A stretch of DNA of 15,459 nt, taken from assembly GCA_045639125.1 (NCBI GenBank), contig JAZUCL010000004.1:1-15459 (forward strand). Direction: 5' to 3'. Positions 7,123 through 13,704 of this stretch are shown in pieces. How positions within the stretch are numbered: position 1 is the first letter of the stretch; the number at the start of each line of letters is the position of its first letter. This DNA is from JAZUCL01 sp045639125 (lineage in GTDB: Bacteria; Bacillota; Clostridia; Oscillospirales; QAMX01). The notes under the pieces were generated by a model. The model did not search any database. It had not been told where the DNA came from and saw only the letters and a list, made by a program, of their open reading frames with translations. Both the position numbers and the translations under genes were made by a program.

Positions 7123-7962
7123 ATGAAGCAAAAAAATATCGTACTTGCAGCAAGCGTAAGAGAATATAACCACGCACTTGCCCTTGCAAATGCCAACGGA
7201 ATGTCTGTAGGTCATATATGCTACGGCATATCCTCTTGCGGACGCCTACTTCGTGATAAGGTCTTGTCATTTATTCAAGGCGGTGTTGCTATTGTATCCG
7301 ACTCCTACAGAGGTTGCCAAATTGACGGCAAAACATTCGATTCCCGCCGTCTTGCCTCGGAGATTACGGCAGAGGCTGTATATCGTGGTTTCGACGGCGT
7401 TTTTGCCGATTTTGAGGGTAGTATGACTCCGTCTATGACTTCTCTTGTATGTGACCTTGACCGTGAGTTGACTTCCTGCGGTATTTCCCTTTACGTCAAT
7501 GCTCGTTATGCTCAGTATACCGACAACGGCATTGTTGTCGTATCGTCACAAGTTACAGGCGGTTCTTTTTCCGTGTATCTTTCTGAACTTAAAAAGAAGT
7601 ATGCACCAAAACGCCTTGCTATCGAACTTATCCCTCTTTGCATGGACTTTCTTCTACCTTGTGCAAGCGGTAGTGGGCGGTGTCTTACCGAGTCTGCACG
7701 TCTTGAACTTATGGAGAAAGTGGCACCACTACCGTTTTATTCACAGGAGTTGTCTGCTCGATATTTTACATATATGGCTGACGACCGCCACGCACATTTC
7801 GTATTGTATGACGATGCACGTACTATTGCGTCAAAACTTCTTACCGCCCACAAAGCAGGTATCGAACACGCTTTCATGTTGTATGGCGAGTTAGGTAATT
7901 GGGTGGCTGATATTATGTCTGCAACACGTGAGTCTTGTATAAATTCGGCTGATTTTTCATAG
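7123..7962 (+). CDS. GH18-like TIM-barrel protein, function unknown
   Basis: This 279-residue protein has no signal peptide or membrane segment. Its most informative feature is GFDGVFADFEGS (89-100), which resembles the catalytic strand of glycoside hydrolase family 18 (DGxDxDxE). D91, D96 and the presumed proton donor E98 are kept, although the middle Asp is Phe/Ala. A start near VLAASVREYN and later strands (LYVNAR at 127-132, AIELIP) fit a short barrel. Related spore and cell-wall proteins carry LysM-GH18 barrels, but there is no LysM here. The ATG has AGAGGGAG 7 nt upstream. It is followed after 43 nt by tepA on the same strand, opposite to all other genes in the window. A true chitinase-like activity is not proven; the barrel assignment is inference. 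Confidence 0.6.
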   Translation: MKQKNIVLAASVREYNHALALANANGMSVGHICYGISSCGRLLRDKVLSFIQGGVAIVSDSYRGCQIDGKTFDSRRLASEITAEAVYRGFDGVFADFEGSMTPSMTSLVCDLDRELTSCGISLYVNARYAQYTDNGIVVVSSQVTGGSFSVYLSELKKKYAPKRLAIELIPLCMDFLLPCASGSGRCLTESARLELMEKVAPLPFYSQELSARYFTYMADDRHAHFVLYDDARTIASKLLTAHKAGIEHAFMLYGELGNWVADIMSATRESCINSADFS

Positions 7963-8005
7963 ACTATCACTTGACAGCGACAGAAAATGAAAGGACGATA
8001 CCAAA

Positions 8006-8779
8006 ATGGCAGATGATTATATTTTTGATTCAAAAAATGAAAGTGACAACAATGACAACAACGAAGAAAAAATTCCTGAGTCTGTAATTACTTCAGGTAG
8101 TATAACTACACATTCATCACACGGCACTATACAATGTCTGACCATAATCGGGCAAATTGAGGGGCATACAACTCAATCATCTGAGACAAAAACTACAAAG
8201 TATGAACACGTCATACCTCAACTTGCCGCCATTGAGGAGAGTCCTGAACTTGACGGACTTTTAATTTTAATAAATACAGTTGGCGGTGACGTGGAGGCAG
8301 GCCTTGCTTTGGCTGAACTTATTGCGAGTATGAAAACACCGACCGTCAGTATTGTGCTTGGTGGCGGTCACTCAATCGGTGTGCCTCTTGCGGTGGCGGC
8401 ACAGCGAAGTTTTATTGTACCCTCTGCAACAATGACGATACACCCTGTACGATTTAACGGTACTGTTATCGGAGCACCACAAACATACCACTATTTTGAG
8501 AAAATGCAAGAACGTATCGTGCGATTTGTAACCGACCACTCAAACATATCGGAAGAGAATTTCCGTTCGTTTTTATTGGAGACGGACGAACTTGCAAGTG
8601 ATGTAGGCAGTGTTGTTACAGGTGACGAGGCGGTGGAGTCAGGTTTAATTGACGAGTTAGGCGGTCTTAGTGACGCCCTCGACTGTCTGCATCGCATGAT
8701 TGACGAACGCAAAAAGGCAAATATGGACGATGAAAACTGCAATAATAAATGTGACAGAGAAAGTAAAAAAGCAGAGTGA
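8006..8779 (+). CDS. tepA: TepA/ClpP-like cytoplasmic serine protease
   Basis: This is a member of the ClpP/crotonase-fold family close to B. subtilis TepA (YmfB), a cytosolic protease linked to protein export and peptide turnover. Of 257 residues, about 30-230 form the ClpP fold. The catalytic Ser123 lies in GGGHSIGVPLAVAA and His146 in TMTIHPVR. LILINTVGGDVEAGLALAE (86-104) is the substrate-strand region with the conserved GG. The N-terminus (1-22) is Asp/Asn/Glu-rich and low in complexity, and the last 25 residues are charged with two Cys, so both ends are probably disordered. AAAGGA lies 10 nt before the ATG. The stop codon is inside the stem of the following terminator. In Bacillus the gene lies next to spoIIIE/ftsK; that neighbour is not here. 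Confidence 0.88.
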   Translation: MADDYIFDSKNESDNNDNNEEKIPESVITSGSITTHSSHGTIQCLTIIGQIEGHTTQSSETKTTKYEHVIPQLAAIEESPELDGLLILINTVGGDVEAGLALAELIASMKTPTVSIVLGGGHSIGVPLAVAAQRSFIVPSATMTIHPVRFNGTVIGAPQTYHYFEKMQERIVRFVTDHSNISEENFRSFLLETDELASDVGSVVTGDEAVESGLIDELGGLSDALDCLHRMIDERKKANMDDENCNNKCDRESKKAE

Positions 8780-8797
8780 TAAATCACTCTGCTTTTT
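8765..8797. terminator. Bidirectional terminator between tepA and the ABC operon
   Basis: A perfect 10-bp stem, GCAGAGTGAT-aa-ATCACTCTGC, is flanked by AAAAAA on one side and TTTTT on the other. It therefore terminates both the plus-strand tepA unit and the minus-strand amino acid transporter operon. The tepA stop codon TGA falls within the left arm, and the stop of the ATPase gene lies 5 nt past the T-run. Confidence 0.92.
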
Positions 8798-8801
8798 ATC
8801 A

Positions 8802-9524
8802 TTATAACACCTTTGCCAAGAAGTCACGGAGTCTTGGATGTTTTGGATTTGCAAAAAATTCCTGTGGTTCCGATTCCTCCAAGATTTTACCCTCGTCAAT
8901 AAACAAAACTCTTGTGGCAACTTCACGGGCAAAGCCCATCTCGTGAGTAACAACTACCATAGTCATGCCCTCGTTTGCAAGTTCACGCATAAGTTCAAGT
9001 ACCTCGCCAACCATTTCAGGGTCGAGTGCAGACGTAGGCTCGTCAAAGAGCATTACATCGGGGTTCATTGCAAGGCTACGTACAATAGCGATACGTTGCT
9101 TCTGACCGCCTGAAAGTTGGGGCGGATAGGCGTTCGCTTTCTCACTTAGACCGATACGCTGTAAAAGACGCATGGCATTTGCCTCTGCCTCCTTTTTCGT
9201 CTGTAATTTAAGACGTACAGGGGCTAACGTGATATTGTCAAGGACTGTCAGATGGGGAAAGAGGTTGAACTGTTGGAACACCATTCCCATCTTTTGTCGT
9301 GTCTTGTTTATATCACAACTTTTGTCGGTAATAAGTTCATTTTCAAACCAAATCTCGCCGCCTGTAGGAATTTCAAGGAGATTGAGGCAACGTAAAAATG
9401 TACTTTTTCCTGAACCAGACGGCCCGACAATAACGACCTTTTCTCCTTTTTTGATATGCTGGTCGATACCTCGAAGCACCTCATGGTCGCCAAAGTGCTT
9501 ATGCAAATCTTTAGTGACTATCAC
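8802..9524 (-). CDS. Polar amino acid ABC transporter, ATP-binding protein (GlnQ-type)
   Basis: This is the 240-residue ATPase of an amino acid importer, acting at the inner face of the membrane with the permease upstream. Walker A is GPSGSGKST (34-42), the Q-loop is in MVFQQFNLFPHLTVLDN, the signature is LSGGQKQR (137-144), Walker B is VMLFDE (157-162), the D-loop is SALD and the switch His is in VVVTHEMGFA. It starts at GTG 9524, overlapping the permease gene by 14 nt. AAAGGAGG lies inside the permease end, 10 nt before the GTG, which supports this start and translational coupling. The ABC signature is followed by RSLAMN where RALAM is usual, a minor change. Its closest named relatives are GlnQ/ArtP-type proteins; the substrate cannot be set from sequence. 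Confidence 0.95.
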   Translation of the reverse strand: MIVTKDLHKHFGDHEVLRGIDQHIKKGEKVVIVGPSGSGKSTFLRCLNLLEIPTGGEIWFENELITDKSCDINKTRQKMGMVFQQFNLFPHLTVLDNITLAPVRLKLQTKKEAEANAMRLLQRIGLSEKANAYPPQLSGGQKQRIAIVRSLAMNPDVMLFDEPTSALDPEMVGEVLELMRELANEGMTMVVVTHEMGFAREVATRVLFIDEGKILEESEPQEFFANPKHPRLRDFLAKVL

Positions 9525-10206
9525 TCTTCCTCATCCTCCTTTCAAAGCGTTTCAAAATCGCTGTTAGGCCGCATACAAGGATAAGGTATACTCCTGCTAC
9601 AATAAACAGTGCCGTACCATCGTATGTATTATTCTTGATAATTTCGCCTGCTTTTGTTAAGTCGTGTACTGCAATGTAGCCTGCGATAGATGTTTCTTTA
9701 AGCAATACGATAAACTCGTTGCCAAGGGCAGGAAGAATATTTTTAATTGCCTGTGGCATAATGATCAGTCGCATAGTGTCAATACGGCTAAGACCGAGTG
9801 AGCGGCCTGCCTCGTCTTGTCCTCGGTCAACGGCATTTATACCTGAACGAATTATCTCGGATACATAGGCACCTGAATTGATACCAAATCCGATAATTGC
9901 AACAGGCATCGTTTCACGAAACATAGTCAACGCATTTGCAAGGATAAGAAGTTGTACCATTGCAGGAGTGCCTCGAATAACTGTTGTATATAAATTACAC
10001 AGCCAATCAAGAACTCGCCACAAGCCTTTCTTCCCTTCGGAAAAATATTTAATTACCGCAATCAGCACGCCAATTGCAATACCGAGAACGGCAGCAAACG
10101 CCGCCATTATCAATGTGTTCTTAAAGCCATCTACAATGAGCAAATAGCGGTTTTTTTCCACTAATGCACGATAGATACTTTCGTAGAGCGATATAAACCA
10201 CTCCAT
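9511..10206 (-). CDS. Polar amino acid ABC transporter, permease (HisM/GlnP family)
   Basis: This 231-residue integral membrane protein has about five hydrophobic segments (roughly 28-52, 66-95, 100-122, 150-180 and 198-218). The EAA loop that contacts the ATPase is at about 130-152 (GQDEAGRSLGLSRIDTMRL). The segment TTVIRGTPAMVQLLI is typical of the His/Glu/Gln/Arg/opine permease family. AAAGGA lies 9 nt before the ATG. The single permease gene suggests a homodimeric transporter. It is separated from the binding-protein gene by a 76-bp spacer with a hairpin, while its end overlaps the ATPase gene. Confidence 0.95.
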   Translation of the reverse strand: MEWFISLYESIYRALVEKNRYLLIVDGFKNTLIMAAFAAVLGIAIGVLIAVIKYFSEGKKGLWRVLDWLCNLYTTVIRGTPAMVQLLILANALTMFRETMPVAIIGFGINSGAYVSEIIRSGINAVDRGQDEAGRSLGLSRIDTMRLIIMPQAIKNILPALGNEFIVLLKETSIAGYIAVHDLTKAGEIIKNNTYDGTALFIVAGVYLILVCGLTAILKRFERRMRKSDSH

Positions 10207-10232
10207 TCGGCCACGTCCTTTCGTAGATAGAA

Positions 10233-10265
10233 CATAAGGGACGTACTCTTTGGTGCGTCCCTTAT
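10233..10265 (-). promoter_or_regulatory. Intercistronic hairpin between binding protein and permease genes
   Basis: CATAAGGGACG and CGTCCCTTATG form an 11-bp perfect stem around an 11-nt loop. On the minus strand it is followed by TTCTATC, without a real T-run. Such a hairpin fits partial termination or 3'-end protection, which would make more binding protein than permease and ATPase, as is common in ABC import operons. The structure is seen; the role is inferred. Confidence 0.65.
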
Positions 10266-10282
10266 GATTTCATGCTTATTGC

Positions 10283-11062
10283 TTAGTTAGCAGAGGTATG
10301 AGTGATAAGATACTCACCAATCTTGCCCTCACTCATCAAACGCTCCAATACGGTATTGATGACAGGAAGAAGGTCACTGCCCTTCTTAACTGCAATAGCG
10401 TAATCCTCCGGTGCCCAGCCTGCATCGTAGCAGATCATATCTTCAGCATTGTTCTCGCAAATCTTCTTTGCAGGAAGTTCGTCAATAATAACGCAATCTA
10501 CTCTGCCTAGTTTCATATCAGCAGCAGCGTCAACAGCACTCTTATAACGCTTTACATCTTTTGCTGTGAATACATCTGTAACAGATGCATAATAGATGTC
10601 ACCGGTTGTGCCCTGCTGTACGCCTATAACCTTGTCATTAAGGTCGAATGTTTCAATGTCTGTACCAGCGGGAACGATGATGTACTGAGTAGATGTAACG
10701 TACTCAACAGAGAAGTCAACCTGCTCCAAACGCTCCTCGTTAACTGTCATACCGGCAGCACCAAAGTCGCCCTTACCGGTCTTTACAAAGTCGATGATGG
10801 AATCAAAGTCCATGTTTACGATTTCAAGTTCTACGCCAAGTTCCTTTGCAATCTCTGCTGCGATGTCAGCGTCAACGCCTACAACTTCAGTACCGTCCAT
10901 GTACTCAAAGGGAGGGAACGCTGCGTTTGTGAGCATAACTACTTTACCATTTTCCTTAATAGCCTCTACTGCACTGGTTTCACCTGCAGAACAAGCAGAC
11001 AAGGTGAGTGCGAGCATTGCAATTGCAAGTACGAGTGCAAGTACTTTCTTAATGTTTCTCAT
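10283..11062 (-). CDS. Polar amino acid ABC transporter, substrate-binding lipoprotein
   Basis: This is the extracellular solute-binding component (family 3) of the importer. From ATG 11062 it has 259 residues: a basic start, a hydrophobic signal segment (7-21) and a lipobox LSAC with the lipidated Cys24. Then come the typical AAFPPFEYMDGTEVVGVDADI region (about 48-68) and AAGMTVNEERLEQVDFS, which in this family holds the amino acid carboxylate and ends the first lobe. The start was chosen because GGAGG sits 8 nt upstream; an in-frame ATG five codons earlier would overlap that site. It is the first gene of a three-gene operon behind a near-consensus promoter. The ligand is probably a polar or basic amino acid, not determinable here. 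Confidence 0.95.
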   Translation of the reverse strand: MRNIKKVLALVLAIAMLALTLSACSAGETSAVEAIKENGKVVMLTNAAFPPFEYMDGTEVVGVDADIAAEIAKELGVELEIVNMDFDSIIDFVKTGKGDFGAAGMTVNEERLEQVDFSVEYVTSTQYIIVPAGTDIETFDLNDKVIGVQQGTTGDIYYASVTDVFTAKDVKRYKSAVDAAADMKLGRVDCVIIDELPAKKICENNAEDMICYDAGWAPEDYAIAVKKGSDLLPVINTVLERLMSEGKIGEYLITHTSAN

Positions 11063-11117
11063 TGTATTTTCCTCCATTTATGTATTATTAGGTGTGCCAT
11101 ATCTTTAGCACATTCTT

Positions 11118-11145
11118 ATTATACACCCAAATTGATTTTTTGCAA
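11118..11145 (-). promoter_or_regulatory. Sigma-A promoter of the amino acid ABC operon
   Basis: TTGCAA (11140-11145) and a perfect TATAAT (11118-11123) are separated by 16 bp. Transcription would start near 11111, about 50 nt before the lipoprotein start. The short leader leaves no room for a T-box or known riboswitch. The rest of the 135-bp spacer contains only a weak T/A-rich hairpin after the preceding gene, so some read-through from the cortex-lytic genes is possible. Confidence 0.8.
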
Positions 11146-11197
11146 GTAGTTTCAGTGTATTTTCTTAGTTATTTACAAACTTTTCCAAAAATCTACC

Positions 11198-11755
11198 TTA
11201 GAAAACGTCATTTCTCCACATTTTATCAGTTAAATTTCCTTGACGTTTTAATTGTGACTCGTAAAATGGCACAAGCCGTTCCCAAAAAGTGCGGTCGATT
11301 ATACCTGTCTGCGGTAATCCAAATATGCGTTGGAGTCTTTTTACCGTCAACTGCGACGACTCGTCATGTACTCCGTTTGCAGCATCGTATGAAAGTTGCG
11401 GTAACATTCTTGACAACGTGGCAAAGATTCCCTGTATGGAATGAAGATGTAAACTCTCGTCGTTTGGCATTATAACAAAGTCAGAAGACGGATAGACTGT
11501 TATCTTGCGTGGTTCTTCCTGTATAAAAGATATTTCGTCATACACCTCAACGATTTTTTCCCACGTTTCGTAGTTTACTTCACCGGTCGGCGAAATCCCA
11601 TACTTTCTCTGAAATGCGAAAACGCTTGCCTCTGTCTGTTCGCCATATACTCCGTCAGGAATAATAGGCGGTATGTCTGTATCAAAATTTGCAATATATC
11701 GTAAAAACCCTTGCACGTTTCGTATTGGTCTGCCTAATGTTTCGTCCCTTATCAT
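11198..11755 (-). CDS. Small protein with two peptidoglycan-binding (PG_binding_1) domains
   Basis: This 185-residue protein has no signal peptide. Domain A (about 8-75) contains the classic IPDGVYGEQTEASVFAFQRKYG core and ends in ETWEKIVEVY. Domain B (about 100-168) has SSQLTVKRLQRIFGLPQTGIID and FWERLVPFY but lacks the first DGxFG turn, so it is degenerate. PG_binding_1 domains bind peptidoglycan stem peptides or glycan. AGGAGG lies 6 nt before the ATG and overlaps the stop codon of the SleC-like gene (TAGGAGG), so the two are co-translated. The start is spelled IRDETLGRPIRNVQGFL, as though the domain were the continuation of the truncated repeat at the end of the previous protein. Role: probable accessory cortex or coat protein; inference from context. 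Confidence 0.85.
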   Translation of the reverse strand: MIRDETLGRPIRNVQGFLRYIANFDTDIPPIIPDGVYGEQTEASVFAFQRKYGISPTGEVNYETWEKIVEVYDEISFIQEEPRKITVYPSSDFVIMPNDESLHLHSIQGIFATLSRMLPQLSYDAANGVHDESSQLTVKRLQRIFGLPQTGIIDRTFWERLVPFYESQLKRQGNLTDKMWRNDVF

Positions 11756-11765
11756 ATTTTACCTC

Positions 11766-13193
11766 CTATCTTGGATCTGTGTCCCCTACTTTCAGTACCC
11801 TGCCGGGATACTGACGCTCACTTGACGTGTCGGTAGATAAAATATCCGAATAGACCGAGGCAACTGCATTCCACGTTGCTTTGTCTGTAACTCCTGTTTC
11901 AGGCAAAGAGAATTGACGTTGAAAACTTTCCACGGCAGAAACTGTCTGAGTCCCGTAAATTCCCGTTGGATTTACCGACTGCACCTGCGGGTACACAACG
12001 GAAACAGCATTTATGTACTGCTGTAATGTCCGTACCGAATCGCCTCTTGCACCTTGTGAAAGAGGCGTGCCGGGATAAGATGCGGTTCGTATCGCTCCGA
12101 CTCCGTTTCGCTCAAATTCCGTATCTACAATACCCTTATACGCTTCGTATATGGCATTCCACGTTACATCGTCTACAACGCCCGTCTGGGGAACACCAAA
12201 CTGACGCTGTGCCTGAATAACCGAATTTCTTGTGGCGGGGCCGAAAGTGCCGTCCGTTTCCACAGGGGGTATTGTGAGATAAAACTGGGATAGAATATTT
12301 AGGAAAAACTGTAAAATCTCCACCTTTTCACCTGTATTCCCCTCTGAAATGGCGTCGGGATATTCAAATGAGTAGCCGAAAAACCGCTGTCCCTCGCTGT
12401 CAAGTTCTGCAAGACGATTGACTCCCACGTATATCTGCACAAGTTCATACCACGTAGCCTTTCCGACTACGCCGTCGGGAGTTAAGTTGAATATCCGCTG
12501 AAATGCCCGTACTGCATCCTCTGTACTTTCTCCGAAAACGCCGTCTATACTGCCGACTTTTGGAATTGCCGGATAGTTTTGAGATATACGTGACAGGGTT
12601 CGCTGTACAAATATTACCTCGTTGCCTGTATCGCCTCTGCGTACAGGTGTGCCTGGATATGACTGAGTTGCACCACGTACAGGTGCGTCAACTACAATTT
12701 CCACATCCTCGCCGTAGTAGTTTTCAATAATTTCCACACTACTTGCTCCGTTTTCTGCAAGTTCTTGACTTCCCCATTGACTCAATCCCTCGCACGTAAC
12801 TGTTGTCCCGTTACAATATCTTGCGGCAAGTGGCTCTAAAAATCCCTCTCGACGTATGTAGTTGTCAAAAATATCGCTTACTATTGTGTCGATATTCTGA
12901 AAAATATTTCTGCCGTCAATGTACTTTTGGTCGAAGGCAGTGTTATTTGTAATATCAAAGTTATAGCCTCTGCTTCTGTAAAATTCTAAATACACTCGAT
13001 TTAGTGCAAAAGATATTTGTGCTAAAATATTGGCTCTAATTGCAGATTCATCCCATGTTGGATATATCTCGCTTGAAGCCACATTTTTAATGTAGTCTTG
13101 AAATGATACTGTTACATTTTGTGCAGGTGTGTCAGGTGCACCTAAGTGTACGGTTATCGTTTCAGGAATATACGGTACCACGGCTGTGGGCAT
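11766..13193 (-). CDS. SleC-like spore cortex-lytic protein: SpoIID-like domain plus three PG-binding repeats
   Basis: The first 170 residues match the core of clostridial SleC, the cortex-lytic enzyme that opens spore peptidoglycan at germination. Diagnostic pieces are IPETITVHLG, DYIKNVASSEIYPTW (33-47), ALNRVYLEFYRSRGYNFDIT, YCNGTTVTCEGLSQWGS and EIIENYYG. This is a SpoIID/lytic-transglycosylase-like domain; E42 is the likely equivalent of the catalytic Glu of SpoIID (inference). Three PG_binding_1 repeats follow at about 179-256, 279-354 and 373-451. A stub of a fourth ends the protein (QYPGRVLKVGDTDPR, 461-475). SleC of C. perfringens has its prodomain in the same chain and, from memory, one such repeat; here the prodomain-like part is the preceding gene. 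No signal peptide, as expected for a mother-cell product. GGGGAG precedes the ATG. Confidence 0.88.
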   Translation of the reverse strand: MPTAVVPYIPETITVHLGAPDTPAQNVTVSFQDYIKNVASSEIYPTWDESAIRANILAQISFALNRVYLEFYRSRGYNFDITNNTAFDQKYIDGRNIFQNIDTIVSDIFDNYIRREGFLEPLAARYCNGTTVTCEGLSQWGSQELAENGASSVEIIENYYGEDVEIVVDAPVRGATQSYPGTPVRRGDTGNEVIFVQRTLSRISQNYPAIPKVGSIDGVFGESTEDAVRAFQRIFNLTPDGVVGKATWYELVQIYVGVNRLAELDSEGQRFFGYSFEYPDAISEGNTGEKVEILQFFLNILSQFYLTIPPVETDGTFGPATRNSVIQAQRQFGVPQTGVVDDVTWNAIYEAYKGIVDTEFERNGVGAIRTASYPGTPLSQGARGDSVRTLQQYINAVSVVYPQVQSVNPTGIYGTQTVSAVESFQRQFSLPETGVTDKATWNAVASVYSDILSTDTSSERQYPGRVLKVGDTDPR

Positions 13194-13216
13194 ATAATCT
13201 CCCCTTTCCTATTATA

Positions 13217-13600
13217 CTAAAGTAACTGCGGTTCGATTGTATAAACTCTCGTTTCTGAGTTGTCGGCAAACTCAGCTAATGGTATTAGTTCCATATTTTG
13301 TATACTCTCCTCGTCAGGAAATATTTGCACGTTGCGTAAATCCACTTGTGAATACATTGGGTGGCTGATTACTACATCGACGGCCGTGTAGCCTCTTTCT
13401 TCATTTGGTGAGGTGGATACATTTCTGTCAGGTGTTGTAAATACAAGAGGCACTGTCTTACCATTTTCGTCTGTAATACGGCTTGCAACGACTACGTTTT
13501 GGTCTGCTCCAGATGCAGTTATTGTAATTGTTGCATCTTTTACAGGAATTGCCTGCCGTGCGGAATAAACTTGAAAAATCAAAGTTCCTGTTTGTGCCAT
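13217..13600 (-). CDS. SleC prodomain-like protein (beta-sandwich type)
   Basis: This 127-residue protein resembles the N-terminal pre-pro region of SleC (by memory, not alignment). It begins GTLIFQVYSARQAIPVKDATITI, has a central ITDENGKTVPLVFTTPD turn, and then YTAVDVVISHPMYSQVDLRNVQIFPDEES. That order, a repeated beta-strand pattern ending in an 'xVQIFPDE' strand, also fits a carboxypeptidase-regulatory-like sandwich. No signal or membrane segment is seen. AAGGAGGGAG lies 8-10 nt before the ATG, and the SleC-like gene follows after 23 nt. In C. perfringens and C. difficile SleC is kept inactive by such a segment and activated by Csp proteases. A free prodomain could act in trans as inhibitor or chaperone; this is inference. 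Confidence 0.7.
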   Translation of the reverse strand: MAQTGTLIFQVYSARQAIPVKDATITITASGADQNVVVASRITDENGKTVPLVFTTPDRNVSTSPNEERGYTAVDVVISHPMYSQVDLRNVQIFPDEESIQNMELIPLAEFADNSETRVYTIEPQLL

Positions 13601-13631
13601 TTCTCTGCTCCCTCCTTATATTTCTTATGAA

Positions 13632-13660
13632 ATGCTATGCTTAAGTTGAGGAAAATATGA
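13632..13660 (-). promoter_or_regulatory. Candidate sigma-E promoter of the cortex-lytic operon
   Basis: TCATATT (13654-13660) and CATAGCAT (13632-13639) are separated by 14 bp on the minus strand. The sigma-E consensus is about KMATATT, 13-15 bp, CATACAMT, so the -35 fits fully and the -10 in about six of eight positions. A start near 13625 would give a leader of about 25 nt. No sigma-A pair was found in the 60-bp spacer. Mother-cell expression agrees with a cortex-lytic product. Confidence 0.6.
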
Positions 13661-13689
13661 AAGCCGTACATCATACGATGTACGGCTTT
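13660..13689 (-). terminator. Terminator of the AEC transporter gene
   Basis: A 13-bp perfect stem, AAAGCCGTACATC-atac-GATGTACGGCTTT, starts 15 nt after the transporter stop codon. On the minus strand it is followed by the T-rich stretch CATATTTTCC. Its distal edge touches the -35 box of the cortex-lytic promoter, so the two units are packed end to end. Confidence 0.85.
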
Positions 13690-13704
13690 ACCCTTATATC
13701 TCTT

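Noticed and set aside
7971..7999. TTGACA between the GH18-like gene and tepA as a separate tepA promoter
   Set aside because: There is no -10 box 16-18 bp downstream (the sequence there is GACGAT), and the 43-bp spacer suggests co-transcription.
11063..11197. Riboswitch or T-box in the leader of the amino acid transporter operon
   Set aside because: The promoter lies only about 50 nt before the start codon, too short for either, and no T-box core or anti-terminator was seen.
11756..11765. A frameshift joining the 475-aa and 185-aa proteins into one chain
   Set aside because: A complete AGGAGG site overlapping the stop and a well-spaced ATG argue for two genes; kept as a finding about fission only.
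13217..13600. 127-aa protein as a phage tail or baseplate component
   Set aside because: No phage genes surround it, and its pattern and position fit the SleC N-terminal region better.
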